A DNA stretch of 28,922 nt from a virus. Location: IMG/VR virus record IMGVR_UViG_3300023435_000076, positions 1-28,922 of that record; one strand, 5' to 3'. This document shows positions 15,492-22,102 of the stretch, one piece after another. The notes below the pieces were generated by a model. That model was not told where the DNA came from. It made no database searches and saw only the letters and a list, made by a program, of their open reading frames with translations. Numbering within the stretch: position 1 is the first letter of the stretch; every line of letters begins with the position of its first letter. A program made the translations under genes and the position numbers.

Positions 15492-15743
15492 TTAGTTGTC
15501 TAAGTCGTATATATACGGCCGTTTACCTTCAATATCCACTTCACTATATGAGGCGATATAGTAATTATCACTCTCAAGTAGTCTATCTAAATCCATATAG
15601 GTTTTATCAGTAGGCAATAACTTGCCGTTCACTTGTAATAATAAATAATCTTTACAGCTTTGCTCCGAAAAGCCTATAAACTCAATTATTGTATTGTTTT
15701 CGTCCCAATCGTCATAATACTTTAAAATATAAATATCCTGCAT
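15492..15743 (-). CDS. Small hypothetical protein (83 aa)
   Basis: The frame is open from a GTG at 15752, but GGAGGTG with a six-base spacer selects ATG 15743 (MQDIYILKYYDDWDENNTII). Acidic, aromatic-rich alpha/beta protein ending YIYDLDN. The form, starting with a strand and a SEQSCKDYLLLQ helix, is typical of short accessory proteins on phages and plasmids, function unknown. Its end YDLDN is echoed by IVNLDN in the next upstream gene. Confidence 0.65.
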   Translation of the reverse strand: MQDIYILKYYDDWDENNTIIEFIGFSEQSCKDYLLLQVNGKLLPTDKTYMDLDRLLESDNYYIASYSEVDIEGKRPYIYDLDN

Positions 15744-15762
15744 GGTGTACACCTCCAGTCAA

Positions 15763-15945
15763 TTAGTTATCTAAATTTACTATCAATATCTCTGTATCTG
15801 GTAATTCAGGATGGTAGTCCTCACTATTCCATTCAACACTTTCCACCCCTTTATCTTTTAGGTACTTCTCTATAGCCTTGTCGCCGTCTAGTTCTTTACT
15901 TTCTGCAATATCGTTCAGTTCTCTTATTTTGTCTAATCCATGCAT
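15763..15945 (-). CDS. Small acidic protein (60 aa)
   Basis: Starts MHGLDKIRELNDIAESKELD after CCGAAGGGG, the same leader as the sigma-factor gene. Highly acidic, helical first half and strand-like C-terminus (TEILIVNLDN). No recognised family. Its size, charge and cluster suggest an inhibitor or host-takeover protein, but that is only a general expectation. Confidence 0.6.
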   Translation of the reverse strand: MHGLDKIRELNDIAESKELDGDKAIEKYLKDKGVESVEWNSEDYHPELPDTEILIVNLDN

Positions 15946-15964
15946 ATTATACCCCTTCGGTTAA

Positions 15965-16255
15965 TTATTTAATAAAATGTACATCTGTATCAACTACCTC
16001 AAAATATATACAATCCTCTTTCCATCTTTTATTTAATGCTATTATGTAGGCCTTTAACACTTCAACCTTATCTGTCAATACCTCATACTTATAAGACAAG
16101 TCATATTCAACCTTTCCAGTTTCTGGATTAAACCATCCACCTTTTATTTCATACTTTGTAAAACCACCGAACTTCTCACACAAAGTATCATGGAATAGCA
16201 GTTTATCACACAATACTAATTTACACAATGGAACTATAAAGACTACCTTTTTCAT
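15965..16255 (-). CDS. Conserved phage/plasmid-type hypothetical protein (96 aa)
   Basis: Starts MKKVVFIVPLCKLVLCDKLL, then LCEKFGGFTKYEIKGGWFNP, a pattern I recognise loosely from small accessory proteins in plasmids and phages, followed by a YKYEVLTDKVEVLKAYIIAL helix and a strand (IYFEVVDTDVHF). Likely a compact alpha/beta fold of a single domain. Function unknown. Two bases separate it from the upstream gene, so the two are probably cotranslated. GAGGTG ribosome binding site inside the upstream coding end. Confidence 0.7.
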   Translation of the reverse strand: MKKVVFIVPLCKLVLCDKLLFHDTLCEKFGGFTKYEIKGGWFNPETGKVEYDLSYKYEVLTDKVEVLKAYIIALNKRWKEDCIYFEVVDTDVHFIK

Positions 16256-16257
16256 AA

Positions 16258-16941
16258 CTACACCTCGCTTTCTAGTTTATTTAATCTCTTTAATAGCAAT
16301 AGTTGATAAGTATCACCAAATTTTAAGTCTTTTAACTGGCACTTTATACCTTCGGCAGTATTGTCAAACTTGTTAAAATCTACATATGAATAAACATCAA
16401 TATCATCCATTACATTATAATACAAGTCTACTTGCTCCAAATCACCTAGTATAAAACCTAACACACTGCCTAACATATGCTTATTGTCGCTAAAATCCGT
16501 AAACTCTTTTGTAGTTGCTATCCAATCCCTATTATCATTACTATAATATGAACTAAAGCCGTCATACGAGGTATACCTATTTTTAATATATTCTTTAAAT
16601 TTTGCCTCATTATCTCTTATATATACTTGAATAGCCTGTATTGCATTATCTGTTAAAGCTATCTTACAGTTAATAATATCAGTTTCAAAGTTATAGGCGT
16701 TCGGACTATATAAGCTATCAAATTCAATCCTAATATCTTCAAACTGCAAGCCTAAATCTAATATAGTATGTGCCTTAATTACCTTACATAACCTTTTAGA
16801 CACGTCTTTTTGATACTCTTTATAATCTATGTAGTCAAGTATCTCATCACCATACTCGTCACGTAATTGACTATCGTCAAAATCCCAAATAGTTTCATAA
16901 AACCCACTGAATTTAGGCAAGTATGTATCATATGTAGCCAT
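16258..16941 (-). CDS. Conserved hypothetical protein (227 aa)
   Basis: The largest gene of the accessory cluster. N-terminus YLPKFSGFYETIWDFDD and the segment FDSLYSPNAYNFETDIINCKI (about 74-94) are features I associate with a family of uncharacterised proteins carried by phages and plasmids. Acidic, aromatic-rich, no membrane segment. The C-terminus is helical and basic (LLLLKRLNKLE). Start supported by AAGGGG. The function is not known; being paired with the 96-aa gene suggests they act together. Confidence 0.7.
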   Translation of the reverse strand: MATYDTYLPKFSGFYETIWDFDDSQLRDEYGDEILDYIDYKEYQKDVSKRLCKVIKAHTILDLGLQFEDIRIEFDSLYSPNAYNFETDIINCKIALTDNAIQAIQVYIRDNEAKFKEYIKNRYTSYDGFSSYYSNDNRDWIATTKEFTDFSDNKHMLGSVLGFILGDLEQVDLYYNVMDDIDVYSYVDFNKFDNTAEGIKCQLKDLKFGDTYQLLLLKRLNKLESEV

Positions 16942-16965
16942 AAGACCCCTTTTGTTAGTTATAAA

Positions 16966-17253
16966 TTACATTCTATCATTAAAAACTATTAAACTAGTGT
17001 ATTTTGCGCCTTCGTTATAAAACATCTCCAACTCTTCAACTAAAGCTTGTAAAGTTTCGTTCACTGTAAAGCCGTCTTTTAGAATAAAACCTGACTGTAA
17101 AAATCCAGTGTTGCAGTAACCACCAAACACTAATGCTCTTTCAGTTTCTAATATATCAAAGTATACAAAACCATCATTAGTTTCTAATTCAATACCACTT
17201 AAATTTTCACCAACTCTTTTTGCATCTTTTAAGTTTTGTGCCATCCATTCCAT
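16966..17253 (-). CDS. Hypothetical protein (95 aa)
   Basis: Alpha/beta protein beginning MEWMAQNLKDAKRVGENLSG with a strand region GFVYFDILETERALVFGGYC and a C-terminal helix plus strand (YTSLIVFNDRM). AGAGGT ribosome binding site. No family recognised. The layout (helix, beta hairpin, GGYCNTGF turn, helix) is of a small globular protein; second gene of the leftward accessory transcript. Confidence 0.65.
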   Translation of the reverse strand: MEWMAQNLKDAKRVGENLSGIELETNDGFVYFDILETERALVFGGYCNTGFLQSGFILKDGFTVNETLQALVEELEMFYNEGAKYTSLIVFNDRM

Positions 17254-17269
17254 GTTAATACCTCTTTGG

Positions 17270-17545
17270 TTATTTAATATTATCTATCTTCTCCACTAAT
17301 GTTACATCATCATCATCATTAGTTAACAAGTCTTTATTTTGACACATTAAAATATCTTGAAAGAAAGATGTGAAGTCTTCATTAGTTTCATCAAAGTATA
17401 TATGGCCTTCTGGCATCATGTTATAATCACTTACTTTACTTGCTACGATTATTTTATATGCTAGTTTCATACTTCTATTACCCTGCATGTACCATGCCAA
17501 TAAAAACTCCAATGATATTAGTATGAGAATATATTCCCGTGTCAT
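17270..17545 (-). CDS. First gene of leftward accessory cluster, possible membrane protein
   Basis: Start uncertain. ATG at 17545 gives a 91-residue protein with an N-terminal hydrophobic stretch (YILILISLEFLLAWYMQG), so a one-pass membrane protein; a GTG at 17566 is also in frame. Neither has a Shine-Dalgarno. ATG at 17470 (MKLAYKIIVASKVSD) has AGGGTAAT upstream and would give a soluble 66-residue acidic protein. The body ends with an Asp-rich segment (NDDDDVTLVEKIDN). No family recognised. Confidence 0.55.
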   Translation of the reverse strand: MTREYILILISLEFLLAWYMQGNRSMKLAYKIIVASKVSDYNMMPEGHIYFDETNEDFTSFFQDILMCQNKDLLTNDDDDVTLVEKIDNIK

Positions 17546-17619
17546 AATATTGACAAGGTATTGCACAATAAGCCTATAACTTAAGGTGTATCTATATGAT
17601 ATTGTTATACAAGTAATTA

Positions 17620-17635
17620 ATGACCCACTATAGGG
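17620..17635 (+). promoter_or_regulatory. T7-promoter-like sequence
   Basis: The bases from 17620 to 17635 match the -13 to +3 part of the phage T7 class III promoter at 14 of 16 positions, including the full CACTATAGGG core. It points rightward and its GGG is the left end of the palindrome at 17633-17667. No single-subunit RNA polymerase gene is in the window, so this may be coincidence. Confidence 0.3.
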
Positions 17636-17667
17636 TGTATTTATACCTTTAAGGTAGTATTACACCC
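17633..17667. repeat. Symmetric two-tier palindrome, probable operator
   Basis: Outer arms GGGTGTA and TACACCC and inner arms TACCTT and AAGGTA are all perfect, separated by equal four-base gaps and centred on a single T at 17650. Equal spacing on both sides is expected of an operator bound by a dimeric or tetrameric regulator. It lies in the divergent region where a genetic switch would act. Confidence 0.6.
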
Positions 17668-17880
17668 CTTTAAAATATAATGACATAATTATTATAATAT
17701 GGTATATTAATTGCAACTACACAAACTATACCAATATGGCTAGAATTATTATTTATTATTAAAAATATAGGACTTTATTTAATTTGTGTCGAATAATGAG
17801 GTTTGCAATATTTTCATACTTTTAGCTATGGTCCGAGAAACTTCGATTAGGGCTTGGGTATTACAACATAAGGAAACTAT

Positions 17881-18015
17881 ATGGAACGAATAGAAAGCTG
17901 TGTAATATGTGGTGAACCGTTATCAGTAGATAGAGTTATGAATGGTATTTCTATATGTGATGAATGTGAGGAGTTATCAACTACCGAAGGAGAATGTTAT
18001 GATAAAGAGGATTAG
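17881..18015 (+). CDS. Small zinc-finger protein (44 aa)
   Basis: Short ORF with two Cys pairs, CVIC and CDEC (residues 7-10 and 26-29), in the spacing of a treble-clef or zinc-ribbon fold similar to DksA/TraR-type minimal zinc fingers. AAGGAA ribosome binding site before the ATG. First gene of the rightward operon; its end overlaps the start of the lipoprotein gene by 17 bases. Possibly a transcriptional modulator that acts early; inferred from size, fold and position. Confidence 0.6.
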   Translation: MERIESCVICGEPLSVDRVMNGISICDECEELSTTEGECYDKED

Positions 18016-18553
18016 TATATTACTTTTATTGCTATTTATAGCTTCATGTGGTAGAACCTCCGGCAAGTTTGATCAAAATGATACAACACCATTAACGTGT
18101 CAAGAAATGTATAGTCAAGAGTTTTGTGATAGTATTAGAGGAGAGGATGGTGAGTCTATTACTGGTGCCGAAGGATTATCAGGAGAGAATGGTATTAATG
18201 GAATAGATGGTGAGGATGCAGAGCCTTGCACAGTAGTTGGTGTATTAGATGAGGACACAGGAGACACAGGAGCCTTAATAACGTGCCCAACTAGCCAAGC
18301 TATAGTATGGGATGGGGTAGAGGGAGAAGATGGATCAGATGCCATCCTGGAGGTTATAGACCCCTGCGGTAAAGAAACTACTTATGATGAAGTATTGTTT
18401 AGACTATCTGATGGTAATATATATGCTGTATATGCACACATTAAAGGTAATAAATATGAAATAATGTTGACACAGCTTATTAATTCATGGTATATAACAA
18501 CTGATGGCACAGATTGTAATTTTAACCTATTCAATGGTGAGGTAACCTGGTGA
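17999..18553 (+). CDS. Lipoprotein with collagen-like repeats
   Basis: A 184-residue protein with a classical lipoprotein signal: KR followed by a hydrophobic core and IASC lipobox, C17 the predicted lipidated residue. After it comes a Gly-x-x region (about residues 48-72, GEDGESITGAEGLSGENG and on) typical of short collagen-like triple helices, then Cys-containing segments and a beta-rich C-terminal domain ending in FNGEVTW. AAGGAG selects this ATG; the open frame extends further upstream without a plausible start. It would be placed on the host envelope, so superinfection exclusion (by analogy with T5 Llp-type lipoproteins) is a reasonable guess, not shown. Confidence 0.75.
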   Translation: MIKRISILLLLLFIASCGRTSGKFDQNDTTPLTCQEMYSQEFCDSIRGEDGESITGAEGLSGENGINGIDGEDAEPCTVVGVLDEDTGDTGALITCPTSQAIVWDGVEGEDGSDAILEVIDPCGKETTYDEVLFRLSDGNIYAVYAHIKGNKYEIMLTQLINSWYITTDGTDCNFNLFNGEVTW

Positions 18554-19866
18554 GAAATAAGATTATAAAAGTATGGAAAGATGAGGATAACAGAAGATGG
18601 TACTTACCTGACTGTGATGACTTTCCTTATATATCCTCTTCAACATTGGTAGGCATAGCCAAGACTTATAGGTATAGAGGTTTTAAGAAAGATGATAAAT
18701 CAGCTAAGAGATTACAGAAAGCTGGTCAAATAGGTACTAATATACATGCTGTATTTGAACAATATAATAGGAAACAACTAGGAGAAGACTTCTATGTAGA
18801 TCCTAAGATATGTACTAGATATAATCAAATACTACTCAATTATATTAAGAAAGTAGAATTAATATCTCTTAATGAAGGAGAGGTTAAAGTAGTAGAGGTA
18901 GAACGTGGTGTTATTAACTCCTTATACAAGTATGCTGGTAGATTTGATGTATTAGTTACCGTAGGAGGAGAATATGAGATATGGGATTATAAAACAAGTA
19001 GACAAGTAAAAGAAGAGGACGGCTGGCAGTTAGCTAGTTATATGCTTGCATTGCTCCTAGAGGGGATTAAAGTAAAAAGAGTACGTATCATACACATAGA
19101 TAAAATATCCTATAAGATAACAGATTTAAAATATCGACATCATGGATATATGATACGTAAGTTTCTAGGACTAATGGACACATTTAAAGGAATGTACTTT
19201 AATGACCTATTAAGAGGCCGTATTAATGATATAGATGAACTAGGTAAGAAATATAAATGGCCTTTAGACGAATTACTTAAGTGTTATGTAATAGACTATA
19301 ATAAACAAGAGGAGAACATTATGGAACTACAAGAAGTAACAGGACTAGGAGACAAGAAAACATTTGTCAAAGATCCTAACAGAGTAGATTTTAGTGATGG
19401 AGAAGTAATTGGCACCCTATTAGGTGCTGTGCCTAGCCGATGGGTACACAAAGCCGGCAAGAAAGTATTTGCATGTACCGGTAAGGATAAGTGTGAGAGA
19501 TGTAAGTTAGGTATGAAGAAAGCAGTACAGTTTAAAGCCAATTTCTTAACACTAGATGCTACAGATAAACCAGTTATTAAATACATAGTATCTGAATCAA
19601 TTAGACTGTTCTTTGCTTTAAATGGAGCTATGAAAGAAATAGCCGCTAATGATGGTGATACTAGAACAGCAGTAATAAGGATAGAAAGATCAGGTACAGG
19701 ATATGATACACAGTACAAAGTAGAAAGTATTGCACCTAAGTGTAAAGCATTACAGAACATAGCTGAAACTATTAAAGATATGGAACCACATGAATTAACA
19801 TTTGATCCACTTGAAGATGATGGAGATCAAGGTGATACCCCTGATAGAACAGATATTGTAGAGTAA
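18550..19866 (+). CDS. RecB-type nuclease fused to gp32-like single-strand DNA-binding protein
   Basis: A 438-residue protein starting at GTG (18550) and overlapping the lipoprotein stop by four bases. Residues 1-250: PD-(D/E)XK nuclease of the RecB/Cas4 type with H66 (GTNIHAVFE), D133 (GRFD), D146 and K148 (WDYKTS), and a downstream Q160/Y164 motif. Residues 258-438: SSB-like domain with a likely zinc site H300, C309, C315, C318, resembling the H-C-C-C set of T4 gp32, an OB-type strand region (QFKANFLTL, AVIRIERSGTGYDTQYKVES) and an acidic tail. The nuclease would resect DNA ends while the SSB covers the strand. An internal start (next entry) implies that the SSB is also made alone. Confidence 0.8.
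   Translation: MRNKIIKVWKDEDNRRWYLPDCDDFPYISSSTLVGIAKTYRYRGFKKDDKSAKRLQKAGQIGTNIHAVFEQYNRKQLGEDFYVDPKICTRYNQILLNYIKKVELISLNEGEVKVVEVERGVINSLYKYAGRFDVLVTVGGEYEIWDYKTSRQVKEEDGWQLASYMLALLLEGIKVKRVRIIHIDKISYKITDLKYRHHGYMIRKFLGLMDTFKGMYFNDLLRGRINDIDELGKKYKWPLDELLKCYVIDYNKQEENIMELQEVTGLGDKKTFVKDPNRVDFSDGEVIGTLLGAVPSRWVHKAGKKVFACTGKDKCERCKLGMKKAVQFKANFLTLDATDKPVIKYIVSESIRLFFALNGAMKEIAANDGDTRTAVIRIERSGTGYDTQYKVESIAPKCKALQNIAETIKDMEPHELTFDPLEDDGDQGDTPDRTDIVE
19321..19866 (+). CDS. Internal in-frame start: free SSB domain (181 aa)
   Basis: Met258 of the fusion lies exactly at the start of the SSB domain (MELQEVTGLGDKK, which resembles the N-terminus of stand-alone phage SSB proteins). It is preceded by GAGGAG and a six-base spacer, an ideal ribosome binding site in a place where a random one is unlikely. 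This would give a separate SSB in excess of the fusion, as SSBs are needed in stoichiometric amount. The same reading frame is retained, so the ORF need not be broken. Confidence 0.6.
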   Translation: MELQEVTGLGDKKTFVKDPNRVDFSDGEVIGTLLGAVPSRWVHKAGKKVFACTGKDKCERCKLGMKKAVQFKANFLTLDATDKPVIKYIVSESIRLFFALNGAMKEIAANDGDTRTAVIRIERSGTGYDTQYKVESIAPKCKALQNIAETIKDMEPHELTFDPLEDDGDQGDTPDRTDIVE

Positions 19867-19884
19867 TAACTAGAGGACAATACT

Positions 19885-20580
19885 ATGTTTAAGAAGACAC
19901 AACATAAACCGTATTTAATTATTCCAGATACACATGCACCTTATCATCATAAGGACACCATCAAGTTCCTTAAGGCAGTATATAAGAGGTTTAATTGTCA
20001 AGATAAGGTGATACATATAGGAGATATATTTGACTTTCATGCCATTAGTAAGTATACAGTAGAACCAGATGCACCTACGGCAAAGGATGAGTACCAAAAG
20101 GCATTAAAGTTCAGTAAGGAGCTATGTAAAGCATTTCCTAAAGGAGTATTAATAATAGGTAACCATGATACCAGAGCTACATCTACATTAAAAGCAATGG
20201 GAATACCTATGGAGTTTATGAAGTCATCTAAGGAACTATTCGGATTAACTAAAGGATGGAAAGTAGAACCACTATGCCATGTAATTAAAGAACTAGATGT
20301 ATTATGTGAACATGGTAACAATAGTACCGGCCCTAATGGAGCATTAAACACAGCTATATTTAAACGTACTAGCTTTGTTCAGGGCCATTGCCATAGTGAA
20401 GCAGGATGTAAGTACAGTGCTAACCACGATAGCTTAATATTTGGTATGAATGTAGGCTGTTTAGTGGATAATACATCTCTAGCTATGAGATATGGCAAAT
20501 ACTTAAAGAAAAAAGGTGTATTAGGATGTGGTCTAGTATACTCAAATAGTCATGCAGAGTTTATACCAATGGAGATATGA
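19885..20580 (+). CDS. Calcineurin-like metallophosphoesterase
   Basis: A 231-residue protein with the full metal-binding motif set: PDTHAPY (D15, H17), IGDIFD (D47), GNHD (N93, H94), CEHG (H143) and GHCH (residues 167-170). It could be a DNA-processing nuclease of the SbcD/Mre11 superfamily or a phosphatase acting on nucleotides or nucleic acid ends; family fold alone does not decide. Its place directly after the nuclease-SSB gene favours DNA end processing or repair. Confidence 0.85.
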   Translation: MFKKTQHKPYLIIPDTHAPYHHKDTIKFLKAVYKRFNCQDKVIHIGDIFDFHAISKYTVEPDAPTAKDEYQKALKFSKELCKAFPKGVLIIGNHDTRATSTLKAMGIPMEFMKSSKELFGLTKGWKVEPLCHVIKELDVLCEHGNNSTGPNGALNTAIFKRTSFVQGHCHSEAGCKYSANHDSLIFGMNVGCLVDNTSLAMRYGKYLKKKGVLGCGLVYSNSHAEFIPMEI

Positions 20581-20590
20581 GGAGGAAGAT

Positions 20591-21067
20591 ATGATTGGTA
20601 AAAGAAATTGCCCTAAATGTGGTAGAGCTATGGAAGTATTATTTACTAGCTACTACTGCCCTTACTGTGCAAAGATGGAAGAAAGAGATAAACTCAATAG
20701 AGAACTAAACGAATGGGATTGCCCAGAAGAAGGACAAGATGGTATATCAGTAATAAGTTATGGTACTAAAACAGAGTATGATCCTACTTATGGGAATACC
20801 TCAAGTGGGGCTAAAGCACCTTCTCCTTCTGGAGTACCACAATGCTCATTTAGAGAGCTTATTATAGGAGATACTGTAACGATAAAGAATGATCTAATTG
20901 TAGGTAGTGACTATGATGATGCACCCTTTATGGATGAAATGAAAGCATTAGCAGGAACGACTACAGTGATTAGGAGTAAAAAGTATAATTCATTTATTTC
21001 TAGTACCTTATATAGATTAGATGCAGATCAAAGGAAATGGAATTGGACTCAAGAAATGTTTGAATAA
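20591..21067 (+). CDS. Zinc-ribbon protein with C-terminal domain (158 aa)
   Basis: The frame is open from further upstream, but GGAGGAAGAT selects ATG 20591 (MIGKRNCPKCGRAM). Residues 7-23 form a two-pair zinc ribbon (CPKC and CPYC). The last 60 residues (FRELIIGDTVTIKNDLIVGS ... WNWTQEMFE) form a small beta-barrel-like domain found also at the end of various phage proteins. Zinc ribbon plus this domain suggests a nucleic acid or protein adaptor; function unknown. Confidence 0.7.
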   Translation: MIGKRNCPKCGRAMEVLFTSYYCPYCAKMEERDKLNRELNEWDCPEEGQDGISVISYGTKTEYDPTYGNTSSGAKAPSPSGVPQCSFRELIIGDTVTIKNDLIVGSDYDDAPFMDEMKALAGTTTVIRSKKYNSFISSTLYRLDADQRKWNWTQEMFE

Positions 21068-21082
21068 ACTAGGAAAGGTATA

Positions 21083-21442
21083 ATGAAAAAGAAACGTATT
21101 AAAGATCCTGAGTTTAAAGTGTATATAGAGGGACTACCCTGTTATATATGTGGCCATAAAGCTGATGGGTATAGGAGTATATATAGTGAGTATACTGATA
21201 CGTTTAAGAAGAAACCTTGTAAGAATACTGCACATCATTGTGATGTAGATAGGACTAGAGCTAAGAACGATCATAGAGTATTACCTTTATGTGGTCACTA
21301 TGTAATAAGTGGTAAAGGTACTTGTAATTGTCATAATATTGTTCATTCCGAAGGAGTGTACAAAACTAAAGAATCACTAGAGAAGCTTAGTAAAGATGCT
21401 GATAAGTATTATGAAGAGTATCTTAAACTAAAGGAGAATTAG
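21083..21442 (+). CDS. HNH-like treble-clef nuclease (DUF968/Ref-type)
   Basis: A 119-residue protein with CYIC (residues 20-23), HHCDVDR near residue 52, LPLCGHY and CHNIVHS: paired cysteines plus histidines in the spacing of a treble-clef HNH nuclease. The conserved HHC...R...DHRVLPLC...H pattern resembles RecA-dependent nuclease Ref and the DUF968 family in lambdoid recombination modules. RecA is present downstream, so a role in recombination is plausible. Ribosome binding site AGGAAAGG. Confidence 0.65.
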   Translation: MKKKRIKDPEFKVYIEGLPCYICGHKADGYRSIYSEYTDTFKKKPCKNTAHHCDVDRTRAKNDHRVLPLCGHYVISGKGTCNCHNIVHSEGVYKTKESLEKLSKDADKYYEEYLKLKEN

Positions 21443-21925
21443 ATGAAAGCCTATTTAGCAGGTGGTATTGATAGAAGAGATGATAGAGGCATGACCTGGA
21501 GAAGACTAATTACTCCAATGCTATCTGATATAGGCATAGAAGTCTATAATCCATGTATAGAAGAGAATGATATATTTGAGAAACATAATGTAGCACCTAG
21601 TGAATTAGAAACTACTAAGAAGTATAACTTTGAAATAACTAAAGAATTAGGACATGATATCTGTGAAAGAGATATATCAGCAATCAAGAAATGTGATATG
21701 ATGATAGTATATTATGACCGTTCAGTAAATCTCTCCTCCGGTACAGTATCGGAGATGACTTTAGCTAAACATATATTCAAAATGCCAATATATTGTATTA
21801 AGAAGGTATCTAAAAAAGATATACCATTATGGACTTGTGGTACACTATACTCTAATGTACCAGAATTTAAAAACTTAGAAGAGTGTGTAAGCTATATTAG
21901 AAAGGAACATAAGAATGGGATATAA
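21443..21925 (+). CDS. Nucleoside 2-deoxyribosyltransferase-like protein
   Basis: A 160-residue Rossmann-like protein: KAYLAGGIDRR at the N-terminus (substrate loop), ERDISAIKKCDMMIVYYD (DNA-site strand and acidic end, about 75-92), and SSGTVSEMTLAKH (98-110), in the order of the deoxyribosyltransferase/DUF4406 family. Such enzymes exchange bases or hydrolyse deoxynucleosides. The start directly follows the HNH stop. The active-site Glu is probably E104. It belongs to the nucleotide-metabolism part of the module. Confidence 0.75.
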   Translation: MKAYLAGGIDRRDDRGMTWRRLITPMLSDIGIEVYNPCIEENDIFEKHNVAPSELETTKKYNFEITKELGHDICERDISAIKKCDMMIVYYDRSVNLSSGTVSEMTLAKHIFKMPIYCIKKVSKKDIPLWTCGTLYSNVPEFKNLEECVSYIRKEHKNGI

Positions 21926-22100
21926 GCCTAAGTTTAAAATAGGTGATAAAGTAAGATACATAGGAAATGAAAGAAAAGTACCAGGACCTTGTACAATAGA
22001 TAGAATAGTAAAAACGTTCCAGAATTATCATGTAATAGACGCTAAAGGAATAGGTAGAGTATTCACAGAGAATGATTTAAAACTAGTAAAGGAGAAGTAA
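21915..22100 (+). CDS. Small SH3-like beta-barrel protein (61 aa)
   Basis: Starts MGYKPKFKIGDKVRYIGNER, an SH3/KOW-type opening (FKIGDKVRYIG), followed by a strand pair (PCTIDRIVKTFQNYHVIDAK) and VFTENDLKLV. It overlaps the upstream stop by 11 bases and has AAAGGAA as ribosome binding site. Possibly a nucleic acid-binding or protein-protein adaptor; function unknown. A similar SH3-like segment starts the following protein. Confidence 0.65.
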   Translation: MGYKPKFKIGDKVRYIGNERKVPGPCTIDRIVKTFQNYHVIDAKGIGRVFTENDLKLVKEK

Positions 22101-22102
22101 AT

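Larger units (their letters stand above)
17546..17880. promoter_or_regulatory. Divergent control region between leftward and rightward operons
   Basis: Non-coding, strongly AT-rich, between the two divergent transcription units, so it must contain at least two promoters. Visible elements: the 35-bp interrupted palindrome (17633-17667), a T7-promoter-like sequence (17620-17635), a further GGTGTA half-site at 17585-17590, several TATAAT-like boxes near 17675 and 17692, and a weak rightward sigma70-like pair TTGCAA (17803-17808) and TATGGT (17827-17832), 18 bases apart. The ribosome binding site AAGGAA precedes the first rightward gene. No ORF seen. Confidence 0.6.
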
